A stretch of 64,000 nt of DNA from Gonatopus flavifemur (lineage: Eukaryota; Arthropoda; Insecta; Hymenoptera; Dryinidae). The position numbers were made by a program, and so were the translations under genes. The DNA lies in the NCBI GenBank assembly GCA_018340375.1, contig JAFFJZ010000002.1:48070001-48134000 (forward strand). The letters run 5' to 3'. Shown piece by piece: positions 47,276-59,215 of the stretch (position 1 is the first letter of the stretch; every line of letters begins with the position of its first letter). The notes under the pieces were generated by a model. That model worked only from the letters and a program-made list of their open reading frames with translations. It searched no databases and had not been told where the DNA came from.

Positions 47276-47399
47276 AATCGGAAGAAAGGAAGGTGCAGAG
47301 ATGCGGATAGGTTGTTGTTGGGATGCTTTCGTGATATGAGAGAGGATTTGAATAAGCTATTAGGAAACTTAAACTAAGAAAGAATAAAACAGTCGTGTA

Positions 47400-47622
47400 C
47401 AGGGCCGAATTTGGAATTGTAGAGGGTCCCGGTGCTGAGAGTTGTGGGGCCTCATTATCCATGGTGAATTGGTTTTTACTGTTGAATCAACTCCCTCAGT
47501 ATTATATATAACTTATATAAAAATTATATTGAAAAATCACGAAGCTCCAGATTGTGGAGGCCTCTATTACGTGGAGGCCCGGAGGCTGAAGCCCTTAAAT
47601 CCCCACCCTAAGTCCGGCCCTG
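47400..47622. mobile_element. hAT-like MITE, 223 bp, imperfect 8-bp duplication
   Basis: It begins CAGGGCCGAATTTGG and ends CTAAGTCCGGCCCTG, the terminal style of hAT elements. The flanking 8-mers GTCGTGTA and GTCGCGTC agree at 6 of 8 positions, as expected of an aged hAT target duplication. The interior has 'gggg.cctc' and 'gaggc' words. Confidence 0.7.
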
Positions 47623-47646
47623 GTCGCGTCAAAAAGACTGTGCTTA

Positions 47647-47855
47647 CACAGTGAAAAATTTTGGGTCACAGGAGATCCACTCAGAGTTAGTGTTGAAAAC
47701 AACATATCAAATTCTGAAATTCATGTATTTCTAGTGTAAATTTAATATTTTTGTGTTGATTTGATACATTTTTTATGTTAATATTTAACATAAATTGCGA
47801 GTGGACTTTCTGGGATATACACGTGTGTTAAAAATACACAAAATTTTTCACTGTG
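47647..47855. mobile_element. MITE, 209 bp, TA duplication
   Basis: It begins CACAGTGAAAAATTTTGGG and ends ACAAAATTTTTCACTGTG, flanked by TA (47645-47646, 47856-47857). Confidence 0.85.
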
Positions 47856-47870
47856 TAGGATATATGCGTT

Positions 47871-48381
47871 CACGGAGACAAGAAAATGACTGTGAGAGCG
47901 AAATCTGATATTGCTGAGTTTCCTTTACCGGAGCAGAAAATTTTTTGCTATGAAAGCAATCTATTTCCTGCTACAGCAAACTTGTCAGCTATGACAGTCA
48001 TTTTTTAGTACCCACATAACAATTCATGTCTTGCGATGTCTTTTCGATAAGTTTGGGATGTCTTGCGCAACACATTTAGATGTCATTTTAGATGTCTAAA
48101 ACTCTTCTTTGGTCTAAAAGATATCTAGAAGACCTCTAAAAGATGTCTTCGAAGACATCTTAAACTTATCGAAAAGACATCGCAAGACATGAATTGTTAT
48201 GTGGGTAGTGGTATGAAAAAATTTCGACTCCTCGAGCAAAATTTGATTGCTATTCTATAAATAATGCAGAAAATGTTGATCTCTCAGCAATTCAGTTAGT
48301 CGGGTTAGCAAAAGATTTGCTATTCTATGCATATATAATACCTCGATTTGCTGCGTTGGCAAATTTTTTTCTCTTTTCGTG
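47871..48381. mobile_element. 'AGCAAA' family element, TT flanks, split by 48011..48205
   Basis: It begins CACGGAGACAAGAAAATG and ends TTTTTCTCTTTTCGTG, with TT on both sides. It contains the family's 'acagcaaac', 'gagcaaaat' and 'cagcaattc' words and the shared 'atatataatacctcgatttgc' segment whose inverse is in 18660..19017. Confidence 0.7.
48011..48205. mobile_element. CCC/GGG foldback MITE, 195 bp, TA duplication
   Basis: It begins CCCACATAACAATTCATGTC and ends with the exact inverse. TA flanks both sides (48009-48010, 48206-48207). The arms hold 'gatgtcttttcgataagttt' and its inverse. It is the same family as 52292..52484. Confidence 0.85.
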
Positions 48382-48756
48382 TTTCAACACTCGGTTTTAT
48401 TGATAGTTCAGAGAGTAGGAGCTGAGACAGAAACCATGTTTACAGGAAAGGGGTGAGTGGCTGGGTTTCATAAGGGCGTGGGGAAGATCATGGGATGTTA
48501 TCTCACGACAAGTTTGAACTTGTTAAAAGAAGATAGTAATGAGAATCAAGATCTTTTGTCGGCACCGGTTCGGAAACCAGGCAAGGGCATCAATTCTCTA
48601 AATCTGAATCTGAATCTGAATTTATCAACCAATTAGCGTCAAGTATGTCATTGATTCCCCAGCGGAATTCACTGATTCTCAGTACTTTCCACTGATTTGG
48701 ATTTAGAGAGTTCGAATTAGTGCACATATACTGTAAGTCAGTGATTATTCACTGAC

Positions 48757-49104
48757 CCCATACAGCACAACCCTCACAGCACCACCGTCCCAGAAGCATT
48801 CTTGAAAAATTCATAAAGAACACAATCAGTTTAATAAGAATGCTTCATGAATTCTTCTGGAACTGTGGTGCTGTGTGGGAAGAGTTCCTTCAAAGAGCTC
48901 CAGCTATGACAGTGAACATGAATTCATTATGAATACTTTGAAGTCAATTTGAATTCTTGATGAACAATTCGGTTGTTCACAAAGAGTTCATCTCGTGAAT
49001 TCATCAAGAACTCTTGAATTCATTCTCACTTTCATAACGGGAACTGTTCAAGAATTCCTCAAAAAGTGTCTATGAATTCAAAATGATCATTTGTGCTGTC
49101 TGGA
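48757..49104. mobile_element. Worn CCC-type element hosting 48771..48879
   Basis: Left CCCATACAGCACAA and right TTTGTGCTGTCTGG are inverted. 'gaattc', 'caagaattc' and 'gaattcttga' words fill the interior. No matching flank is seen, so the ends are approximate. Confidence 0.5.
48771..48879. mobile_element. CCC/GGG MITE, 109 bp, AA duplication
   Basis: It begins CCCTCACAGCACCACCGTCCC and ends GAACTGTGGTGCTGTGTGGG, with AA on both sides (48769-48770, 48880-48881). It has the same length as 45656..45764, with an easily aligned interior ('cagaag.attctt.aa.aattt'). Confidence 0.8.
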
Positions 49105-49139
49105 ATTGTATTCACTGAAAAATACTTTAAACTGCTGAA

Positions 49140-49255
49140 CCCACAGAGCACAAATGTCTCTAGAATACCTCAGAATATCGCTATGACATTACAGAGACAT
49201 TACAACATTGCAGCAATGTTCTGAGACATTACTGAGACGTTCTGTGCTGTATGGG
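49140..49255. mobile_element. CCC/GGG MITE, 116 bp, AA duplication
   Basis: It begins CCCACAGAGCACAAATGTCTC and ends GAGACGTTCTGTGCTGTATGGG, flanked by AA (49138-49139, 49256-49257). The inner words 'gacattacagagacatt' and 'gagacattactgaga' are repeated. Confidence 0.8.
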
Positions 49256-49267
49256 AACCAGTAACTA

Positions 49268-52200
49268 CACGGAGAAAAATAAAGGAGTTCATCTCACCTC
49301 ATACAATTAGTCGACGTTGTTCAGTAGCTTTTGCGTTATTTTTAGTAGGTGTGTGCGAATCTTATCGAACCAAACTTATTTTATACAAAATATGTCAAGC
49401 TTCGATAAATGTTTTACAGAAATCGATAGAAACTAGACATGTTTTATATAGGAAAAAGGTTGGTTCAAAAAGTTTCGTACCCCTATATTTTGGTATAGCT
49501 TAGTTCCCACAAAGTCAATCTTTGTCGAACATTGGTACAGAGTCCTCAAATGTTGTACCTTCTGATCCGAAAATAGTCATCCACATATTGACTGGGCGCT
49601 TGAATGAGAGCCATCGCAATTGCAATAACGGTTGCTCAACAGGATCGATATTTTATGAAAATCTGTAAGAACTAGATATTTTTTGTATAAAAAAGAATTT
49701 GGAAAATGTGGGCCAGGCGTCGGTAGCCAAGTGCACCTTATTTGAAAACATTAACTAAACTTTATGAATATGAAATGATACATTTCAGGATTTGTAGAGA
49801 GGAGGAAAAATTTCTACCGAACTTTCATAAAATGACTTGTTCGGGTGCAATAAATATTATTTCACGTAGCAATATGATCCTTTTTTTGAAACAGTAGTTC
49901 ATTTCGATATTTTACAATATCAATTACATGAAATTGTCAGTGAAATATTTCTATTTTCAAAATGCTGTGCTCCGAAAAGTGAACCATACTTTTACATTTT
50001 GCCACACTGAATTTTTGGAGTGAAAAATTTGGAATAAGACAAATATTCGATAAACGAGGGTGGAATTTCCACTCCTCCAGGAATATTTTCACTTGAAGAA
50101 ATTCAAAGAATGGTATAGAAAACTAGCCTCATAAATCGTTCTCCTTTCACGAAGATGAGAAATTACGGAGCAGCAATTATTTTGTAACAGAAGATGATCT
50201 CGTTTGATTTCAGAATTTTAAGTAGAACCACCCGTTCCGGAAGAAATAAAACGAACCCTCGTCCTTGAAGTACAAATTTTTAATCATTCGTTGAATCGCA
50301 ATATCTTCATCCAACTTTTCCAACCAACGACAATCCATTTCGCAAGTGTTTGTACGTGAGAGAGTTACGATTCTGCAGACGTCCACCGACCACACGTAAA
50401 TACAAGCGTGTTTTTTCTAGTTCGCCGAATGTAAAATGTGTAAAAATATGAAAACACGGAGATATCGATTGTTTCACAAATACAAAGCTCCCTTTCGTGA
50501 CAAAGAAATGAAAAAATATGAAAGGAATTTTTGATTAGTGAACGCGTGGATTCTTTTTTTCGTGTTAATCCCTTTTGTTATCCTGTCGCGCAAACTCCGT
50601 ATTCTCTGGTCTCTTTTTTCCTCTTCCTATTGATCTTTCTCTCTCTCTATCTCCATAGAGCTTGTATTTGATTAAAAACTGATCAAACGTTATTATTGAG
50701 CTGTCACGAATCGGGATCGAGGATACTGAGGAGTGGATATATTAATTCCCACGTCAACGCTTGCTCCTGACATCTTTTGGTGGTACGTGGTCTAGAAAAA
50801 ACAATCTAATTCCCAATCGTATCTTATGAGAAATTCATGAAATGCGACAATCGTCTATCAATTGTGAAATGAAATTACGTAGAGAAAAAGCGTGATGAAA
50901 ATGTGATGAAAATGATTGCAAATCAACATCATGCGATTCCGATTGTGACTCTATTGAACATATTCTCAATTCCCTCGAGTTCCAATCTCGCTTAATCCAA
51001 TTTTCAAATGATATATAGATGATGCGGAATTTATTTTTCAATTTCGAACGTCATAACTTTTCGCTTGTATCAAGAGTATGTCGGGATTTTTATTAAATGG
51101 GTGGAGAGGTATGATTTCAATATTATATGGATTCGTTAATTCCTTGAATTAGATTTTTCAATTCATTTTGCGCTTTGGACTCTTTCGCTTCGATGTTCCG
51201 TGAGGTTGTAAGTTGGATGATCGGGATTTATAAGAGAGATCGTTTTTATAAGATGATCATTCTTCTGTGCGCAGGAATTTTGGTGCTATCGAAAAGAAAT
51301 ATGTGCTATAAAACTTGATGCATGTTCCACAAGTAATTGATGTATTAGTTTATCTAATAATTATATTATCTCGTCATCTTGGAAAGTTTTGATTCTATCC
51401 AAAAACCATCTTTATGATCCCTCTATGAATAAATTGCGTTTTTGCATTGTAAATTTACAATCAGACCAGATTCTCCAGAATAACGTGGTGAATATATCCT
51501 TATGAACAAAAATAGATTTTTCTCTGATGATGTGAATTGTTTGATGATATAATCTGTAGAAATTTCAATCTAAAGAACCGACGCGACACGTTACTCTTCC
51601 ACATGATTAATTTATCCGTTTCCTTTTCCCCCGTGTGAATAAATGATAATTGAAAAATAAACAAATCCAAAAAACCGTTCCTTCAAATTCCAAACAAATC
51701 ACAATTATTCTTCATGATTCCTTTCTGCTTTCCGATGTGTTTTTGTTGAAAGTGATAGAAGCTTCTCACATCGATCGTTTTGTATTTTCGAGAGCTTTAT
51801 GAATAGGAGGGTTGGAGGAGAGAACAAAGGAAAACTCGCATGAACAAAAATTCCACTTTCTGTATTTTTTTTTTTCGTTTGTTCGTTTTTTCAATCGCTG
51901 GTCTTTTATGATATTTCATTTGTATTTCGCCTTGTATAGGGTGCTTTCTATTGGAAATTTCGTCAAATGGTTTATATTAAAAGGTATATTCCTGGGAGCG
52001 ATATAGAAAATTGAATGCCGTACATTTCAGTTCTAAAGGTCGCGCTAGATCACTTGAGATGAAATTCAGTTCGTGAATAGACAATTTTTATCGAGCCGTG
52101 AACGCGGGGGTGAGAGAAGTTATTTGTAATTATGAATTTATTTGGGAGGTAAAAATAGGATTTCGATATAAAATTCAAATACACGATACCCGATATTCGT

Positions 52201-52291
52201 TGTATTTTATTCCCGGTCTCATTCCTCATTCCATTCAAGTGAAAATATCCTCAGAATTCAATAATGTTTCAATATTCAAAGAATGCAACCT
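49268..52291. other. Apparently single-copy intronic DNA
   Basis: A TA-CACGGAGAAAAAT motif at 49266 looks like one end of a CACGG element, but no partner end was found. The rest shows no gene or element. A short CT-rich run lies at about 50637-50655. Confidence 0.45.
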
Positions 52292-52484
52292 CCCACATAA
52301 CAATTCATGTCTTGCGATGTCTTTTAGATAAGTTTAAGATGTCTTGCGCAAAACATTTAGATGTCTTTCAGATGTCTAAAACTCTTCTTTGGTCTAAAAG
52401 ATATCTAAAAGACATCTAAATGTGTTGCGCAAGACATCTTAAACTTATCTAAAAGACATCGCAAGACATGAATCGTTATGTGGG
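52292..52484. mobile_element. CCC/GGG foldback MITE, 193 bp, CT duplication
   Basis: It begins CCCACATAACAATTCATGTC and ends GACATGAATCGTTATGTGGG, flanked by CT on both sides (52290-52291, 52485-52486). It is nearly the same sequence as 48011..48205. The arms ('gatgtcttgcgcaa' against 'ttgcgcaagacatc') are almost perfect. Confidence 0.88.
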
Positions 52485-55400
52485 CTGGTGGTGCGAAATT
52501 CTGCTGAAATTCACATTATTCTTAATAATTTATCATAAAACATAAAGTACTGTATTGGATATAGTATAACGTACATTATTCATCGTTGATAATCGTGACC
52601 TTGGCACGTCGTGATGAATGACATTGAAAACAAAAAAAAAAGAGAGAAGATATTCCACTTTCCCTCATTTTCTTTATCGGAAAGTATAAAGATGAAGGGA
52701 AAAAAAGCTGAGGAAAAAATTGGGGTTGGGAAAAGAAAGAGTTAAGCAATCGATCTCCGACTCAAAAGATATCCAGGATAAATTGAGTGGAATGGAAAAA
52801 AAAAGAGAGACGGGATGATGCTGTTTTCATTGCGTACATCGAATAACCGCAGATTCTGGACTCGATGAATTATTCATGGACCAGGTGTATGGAACCGCGA
52901 TATGTGAATGGAATCCGAAGAGAAAGAGGTCTCTGCACTTCTGTTTGGTAGTGATAAATACGATTAATTTTTATTTGGTTCAAAAAAATCCTTTGCCGAC
53001 TGTGCTGTTAATTTTGACGGTGGCTACCAATTTCACCGTGGAACATGGAAAAAATTTCCAAAAAAAATATCGTGTGCCTTTGAAGCAACGCCACCCATAC
53101 ACTCACGCATCAATTATGTATCCGTATGGATTGCGAGATATCAAAGTGGATAGCGATGAAAATATATTTCTATCACTTACCAGGGCGTGTACGAGTATAC
53201 ATGTCATATTGTTGAGGAAAATACAACACTCGTGATGGGCACATGTTTTGCTTTGATGTCAAGTTCCAAGCAGTTTATATAATTTTCAACATGACAGTAA
53301 CGTTGGAATAACGTTGATAGGAATTGAATTCGAAGCGTCATACGTGATATTATCGTATTTTGTTCTGTTGCGTTTCGGAGATAAAAAATAGTTTGATTGC
53401 ATATAATTTGTAATCCAAAGCGGAAGCATCCGATGTGGAACGAATTTTTCCCTCTGTGTCATGAGTGTATGATAAAAGAAATCCGATTATCCATGCGAAT
53501 GATTGGATAATCATAGCGGAACAATGATTTCGAATCATAATCTGATTTGAATTCTTATAAAATTGTATTTCTATGTCAATGCTTTTTTTTCCCTTTTTTA
53601 ATTCCACGTTGAAGTGTGTTTGAATGCATTGTAGGACGAATTAACCCAACGAAATGGAATTCAAGTGGTTTTATGGATTCGAATTATTGTGCTCTTTTTT
53701 TTTGTTTTGTTTCGAAACATCGATGGAGAACATTGAAAAGAGTTTCACTGCAGAGATTCTGAACGATCTTGAATATGGTTGAAAATATAGCCTTATAAGA
53801 ATTGTGGAATTTTGATTGATCACTTGAAATTTCTCTATAAAATTCAAGGATATAAAAATAAAAATTATTGCATCCATTTGAAATTTTAAAGTACGAGAGT
53901 ATAAGTATCTGAATCAAAGAGGAGTAATCCTTTACTGGAAGTAGAGCAACTCATCTTGTGAAATTTTCACCGTGAATGCACTTATATTTTCCGAGTACTA
54001 AATTTTATATCAGACAAAACGATATTTCTTCTCTACGCGTAGGAATGTATTCAATGCATCCGAAGAAGTGTAATTCCCATACTTGAGGAATTTTGTGTTG
54101 GCATTCATCTCACTTTATAAAAACATTCTAGGAATTATTAGGTTAATTATTAGAAATTAAAAGTTGTCTGTGTTTCATCTTACACCGAATATTTTTTTGG
54201 AATATAAAAATATCTTGCGAAGCAAGTTGGGGGAGAAAGAATTATCGCATAAATGATCTTGAGTGATTGATGCAAGCATCGCCGTGCTGGCGTCTTGAGT
54301 CGAAGTCCTCGTATCTACCCTCATTAGATATCCCATTTAACGATTATCTAGTTCAGTCGGACAATGAATATAGCAAGGAACTCGATTCACGAAACGAACC
54401 AATTCCATAGCTAGTTCTCTGAGGTTTCCAGGTACCACGCAACCGCTTTCGATCGTCACCCCGAATCCAGTTAGGTTCCTCTGGTCTTCCTTCATTTCCT
54501 TCCTTCCTTCCTTCCTTCCTACCTTCGTCAGCTCTTATTAGCCACAAAATTTGGCCGAATGAACAAACGGTTGCGCCCTGTTCTCTCATCGCCTACCTCG
54601 CTTCTCCGAACTATGCTGAATCTGTTATGGTAGGTGAAGGTATATTGAAATAAGGACGACATTCCACCGTACTCGAGACGTATACAGAATACCAAGCCGC
54701 GTCTATTACTTCTGTGAATATGTATATCTATATAGTCGTACAGCCATATACCACCCACGAAGGTGATTAAGAGAACAAACCGAATTACGTGTATACCGGG
54801 TGAACTAGCCATGAATAGCCAATATGATGGATAGCTCGTTGCACAGGCATTCCGGTTTTGAATGTCAGCTCAATGGTAGTCGTATTGATCATAATTCAAA
54901 TTATGAGGATATTAATTATCACGAGGATATCAACGTATTTATAGTCATCTCCGATTCTTACCTGTTTTCCGAATTAGGAATTTTTATTACTGTTTTATAT
55001 CGATTCAATTTTAAATATTATAAATCTGAATTCGAAGTCAATAAAATTCTTCAATTTATGTTCCAAGTTTCTTACCAGGACATTTACCCAATCACAAATG
55101 TTTGAGTTATATTTAGTCTTTCGATAATTTTGTTGGAATGTCTGTTTTGATTTTCCTTTGAATCAGAAGACATAATATCCCTCGGTTAATTCGTTTCTTC
55201 CCACAGATCGATCATCGTTAATAAATTGCAAAATTCCATTAGCTTGAAAAATCTTCAGATTGTATTTCTATACCATTCAGAGTTTCCTAGTAAAGTTGAT
55301 CTGATACCAGGGAAGCTGTTACCATCATTTCCTACTACCACCGGTACTACTGATACTTTAACTACCGTCACTACTCTCATCGTTATTGCCCCTAACATGG

Positions 55401-56942
55401 TTCACGGTGCTGATGCGAGTCGTTCACGAGGCGATGGAAACACCAAGTTCTTTCACATATACCGTAGGAAAATACAGCGGCAAGTTCACCAACCTTGGTG
55501 ATAAAAGCTTCGAAAACGACTGGTAGAATGGACAGGAAGAGTCAGTGAAGATTGGAAACGACGTCATTGATATTGACGGCAAAAATCCGCAAGCGAAAGA
55601 AACTTCACATTTTGTTTCCAATAGTTTTGAGGTCAGCCTTTGGAAAGAAGCGAGTTATTACCGCGAACGTTCAAGCATGAACCACAGATCCTTTCATGTA
55701 CGAACATCAATAGGGATTTCTGTTTTAACAAGGACGCATGACGAGAGTGGATACGAATGTATACACCTTTTATGATCATAATAAATATACGGATTGAAAA
55801 TATTTTACGATTTGAATCGAACTTGTATAGAATTTCCATTTACCCTTATATGCATCTCGGATGAAAGATTCTCAAAAGTGTTGGTCGATGCGTTCAGGTA
55901 CCTTATTTAAAAATATTCTAAAACAAACCCTTCCAACATGTTCAGAATCTCAACACTTCGAGTTAATCATGTATATAATACTGTGAGATATGAATTAGAG
56001 ACTCATTTCAATTCCCAGTTCTGCTCTTCAAAATTAATAAGGTTTCTTTACGTACAGAAACATCGTTCGTTCGAATGAATGTATTTCAAAAGTAAACTAC
56101 TTCGATCCATGAAAGGAAATATTGAAGAAAATCTTCAAACTTATTCTCTGAATTCCCTTCTTCTTTAGAAAAAAACAAGTATTTTTTTCTCTTCCATTTT
56201 CAACCCTCCTTTTGTCCAGGTTGAATTGTAATACGAAACAATGTGTTTTCTCACCGAAATAAGAGTAAAAGTTGACAATTTTCCTATTCATTTCACAGCG
56301 AAGAACTTTATAAAAGTTGCAAGATAAAAAAGTACTCTCTCATTATCAAGATTACACTCGACCATCGTTGCGTTTTCTAAGCAGTACTCTCTTTTCATCT
56401 GATTTCATCGTACATGAAATGACGTGCCATCCATGAGGATTCGCGGACGTGTTTGTCGCGTGGGAAAGTTCTTTTTTTTTTAAATAAAAAAAATCGTACT
56501 ACATCATTTCGCATAGTTGAAAAGAAATCTTGTTTGAGTTGGCAGCAAATGGATGAGTGCGTTAGTATAGACGGAAACTACCTTCGAAACTACTTTTGCA
56601 GACTATTTTCATAGTAGACTTTATTGCCACAATTTTACGTTCCGAATATGATATATTCGTTTTTTCTTTAATTGTTTTATTTTACTACTCGTTTTGCGGC
56701 GTTTTAAAATAATTGTTTTTCCACGTTGAATGAAAGAAATATCAAAACATTTGGGAAGCGGTGGTGAGGGAATTTCAGTTTATATGGTCATGTTAATGGG
56801 GAAATTAACTTCAAAATATTATACTGGGAGGAAATGAAGCACGTGCAGCGGAATTTCATTTTTGTGGAACGTTTGAACATTGTCAACTTCATAAACGAGA
56901 AGTTATGACAGTTTGATGACAAATTAAACTCTTTTGAATTTA
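52485..56942. other. Apparently single-copy intronic DNA
   Basis: No gene or element is recognised. A (CCTT)n-type microsatellite lies at 54488..54520. Scattered short frames (for example 52876..53235, 119 codons) have no recognisable domain or splice context. Confidence 0.45.
54488..54520. repeat. (CCTT)n microsatellite
   Basis: Repeated CCTT units, slightly imperfect at the left. Confidence 0.9.
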
Positions 56943-57015
56943 CACGGAAAAAAATTATGGCTAAGAAGAGATAGCTGTAGTGACGATACAGATAGATGGC
57001 TATGCTGGCGATCTA

Positions 57016-58309
57016 CGAGGGTGGATTGATAAGTTTCCGGCCTGACCAAGAGATGGCGCCACTAGGCCTACCTTAAGGTGGCGTTCTATAGTACCATCCT
57101 TAGATAGCTTGTAGCCATAGTTTCAGTCCGATCGCCATGTTGGTTTAGTTTTGAGAGCACGCTGACCAAGACGCCTCTGTGTTTTTCGTAAAAATGGAAA
57201 AGCTGGAAAATCGTGCTGTCATCAAATACTTTTATTTGAAGGGGTTAACGCCGAAGGAAATTAAAGAAGAGATGGACTCAACACTGGGGACATCCTCCCC
57301 ATCATATTCAACCGTTAAGCAGTGGGTTTCCGAGTTTAAAAAGGGTCGTGTGAGCACCTCTGATGAGCCTCGCTCAGGACGCCCCATTGAGGTCACAACT
57401 CCAGATATGATCGAAAAAATCCATCAAATAGTGCTGAAAGATCGCAGATTAAAAGTTCGTGAGATAGCTGAGACCTGTAAGATGTCATATGAACGTGTAC
57501 AAAATATTTTGCACCAACATTTGTATATGGAAAAGCTCTGTGCAAGATGGGTGCCGCGTTTGCTAACAGTCGACCAAAAATTGATTCGAAAAAACATTTC
57601 TACCGCCAATTTGGCGTTGTATAAGCGTAATCCAAGCGAATTTTTGCGTCGATTCGTAACCGTTGACGAAACTTGGGTCCACGACTACACTCCTGAAACC
57701 AAAGAACAGTCTAAACAGTGGATTGGACCAGGGGAACCAACTCCAAAGAAGGCAAAAACAATTTTTTCGGCGAACAAGGTTATGGCTACTGTTTTTTGGG
57801 ATGCAAGAGGTATTATATACATTGATTACCTTGAAAAGGGTAAAACTATCACTGGTCAATACTACGCAGACTTATTGCAACGTTTGAGCCACGAAGTGAA
57901 AATTAAACGACCTCATCTGGCGAAGAAAAAAATCTTGTTTCATCACGATAACGCACCAGCGCACACGTCAATCGTTGCGATGGCTAAAATCAACGATCTG
58001 AAGTTTGAATTAATGCCGCACCCTCCCTACTCTCCAGACCTAGCCCCGAGTGACTATTATCTGTTTCCTAACCTCAAAAAATGGCTTGGCGGTAAGAGAT
58101 TTGCGGACAATGAAGAAGTAATCGAAGCTGTAAATGGGTATTTTGAGGAGCTTGACGAATCAGTCTATAGAGATGGCATTACTAGACTAGAACACCGCTA
58201 TGAGAAATGTATCAGCCTTGGAGGAGATTATGTTGAGAAATAAAAAAAAAAAAATTCTTAAAAACGTTGTTTTTCTTGGTCAGGCCGGAAACTTATCAAT
58301 CCACCCTCG
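57016..58309 (+). mobile_element. Intact mariner element, 1294 bp
   Basis: The terminal inverted repeats begin CGAGGGTGGATTGATAAGTT and continue through 'tccggcctgaccaag'. TA flanks both sides (57014-57015, 58310-58311). It carries an uninterrupted transposase gene. Near-identity to the defective copy at 41327..42617 points to recent movement or recent invasion of this genome. Confidence 0.96.
57179..58243 (+). CDS. mariner transposase, apparently intact
   Basis: This 354-residue protein cuts and pastes the surrounding element at TA sites in the nucleus. Residues about 10-50 and 75-115 look like the two helix-turn-helix DNA-binding units, joined near a Ser-Gly-Arg-Pro linker (66-69). A Trp-Val-Pro-Arg motif lies at 124-127. 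The catalytic triad is Asp163 (Asp-Glu-Thr-Trp), Asp257 (His-His-Asp-Asn) and Asp292 (Ala-Pro-Ser-Asp-Tyr). Exactly 34 residues separate the last two, which defines the mariner DD34D class. The length is close to the usual 340-355. The real start may be Met6 (57194), whose context ('gtaaaaatgg') is better than that of the first Met. No stop or frameshift is seen. Whether it is transcribed cannot be told from the sequence. Confidence 0.95.
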   Translation: MFFVKMEKLENRAVIKYFYLKGLTPKEIKEEMDSTLGTSSPSYSTVKQWVSEFKKGRVSTSDEPRSGRPIEVTTPDMIEKIHQIVLKDRRLKVREIAETCKMSYERVQNILHQHLYMEKLCARWVPRLLTVDQKLIRKNISTANLALYKRNPSEFLRRFVTVDETWVHDYTPETKEQSKQWIGPGEPTPKKAKTIFSANKVMATVFWDARGIIYIDYLEKGKTITGQYYADLLQRLSHEVKIKRPHLAKKKILFHHDNAPAHTSIVAMAKINDLKFELMPHPPYSPDLAPSDYYLFPNLKKWLGGKRFADNEEVIEAVNGYFEELDESVYRDGITRLEHRYEKCISLGGDYVEK

Positions 58310-59084
58310 TATATTGTTCCTCGGATGATTTGTATGATCATAGCAACGATACTGATACCACTAAACTTTGGATAGTCATCACAACTATCCAGTATCGTTA
58401 TGACAGCTGTAACGCCTAATTATAGGCACATTCTTAAGTATAGAGAGAGAGAGAAATAGAGCGATCGACAATTTGAATTTCAATTATCCGATTACTTCGT
58501 CAAATCAATTGAAACATGGAGGAGAAAGAGGGGAAAGGTCCCCTTATCGAAATTATAAGGAGGGATGGAAAAAGGACCATCAGATAATAGTGAGCTCACG
58601 ATAAGGAAAGACGTCTCTAGTCGATGGTGCATAAATTCACTATACCTATAATTTTACAAGGTGCTAAGACGTCTCCATGGGACCATCAATCAGGAACCAA
58701 ATACAATAAAAAAGATAGTTTGGAGTCCCACTGGAGTTTCTTACTCGACGAACAATCATCTTCTTTGGGCCATCTCCTCTACAACGAGTCAACGTCGTGG
58801 AAGCCCATACACCGGGACCTCTCTCTCTCTCTCTCGATCAAGTTAGGTGTCTAATAATTAACTTAATTATTATAATTTCAAATTGAATCCTATTTTCAAA
58901 TAATAATAAAAATCTGGCGTGATAATTGTAATATTATTTTTAATTCATTTGAATCTATATGTACGTGCCGTCACACAGCGATATTTTTTTCTCCGTGTAG
59001 TAGAGGATCTTTATAGATTCTCCTTGAAGTCTTGTAACGCCGGTTTATAGGCAATTCTGATTTATTACACTTTGTTCGTATTAT

Positions 59085-59215
59085 CGTTATACAGGGGTTG
59101 AGATCGTACTGTATTTGAGAATTGTGAAATGGTCCGGTATTGGGGCAACGTTGCGGTCAGAGTTACCAGAGATCACCAGTTATTTTGTCGGTACAGAAAA
59201 AAGGACGAAATCATA
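59085..59215. repeat. Fragment of the dispersed 'gttaccaga' repeat
   Basis: 'tattggggcaacgttgcggtc', 'agttaccagag' and 'ggtacagaaaaaa' resemble 115-170 at the start of the window and, more weakly, the 1258..1700 family. Confidence 0.4.

Larger units (their letters stand above)
56943..58997. mobile_element. Probable CACGG-ended element hosting the intact mariner
   Basis: TA-CACGGAAAAAAATTATGG at 56941 and TTTTTTTCTCCGTG-TA ending at 58997 could be one element, interrupted by 57016..58309. 'agctgt.gt.acgatac' words before the mariner and their inverse after it ('gtatcgttatgacagct', about 58391-58407) support a foldback. The stretch from about 58430 to 58960 shows no repeat, so the right boundary may be coincidental. 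Confidence 0.4.

Noticed and set aside
52876..53235. 119-codon + frame as an exon of the Ig gene
   Set aside because: No Ig residues (no Ser-Trp or second Cys pattern) and no convincing splice sites at its edges.
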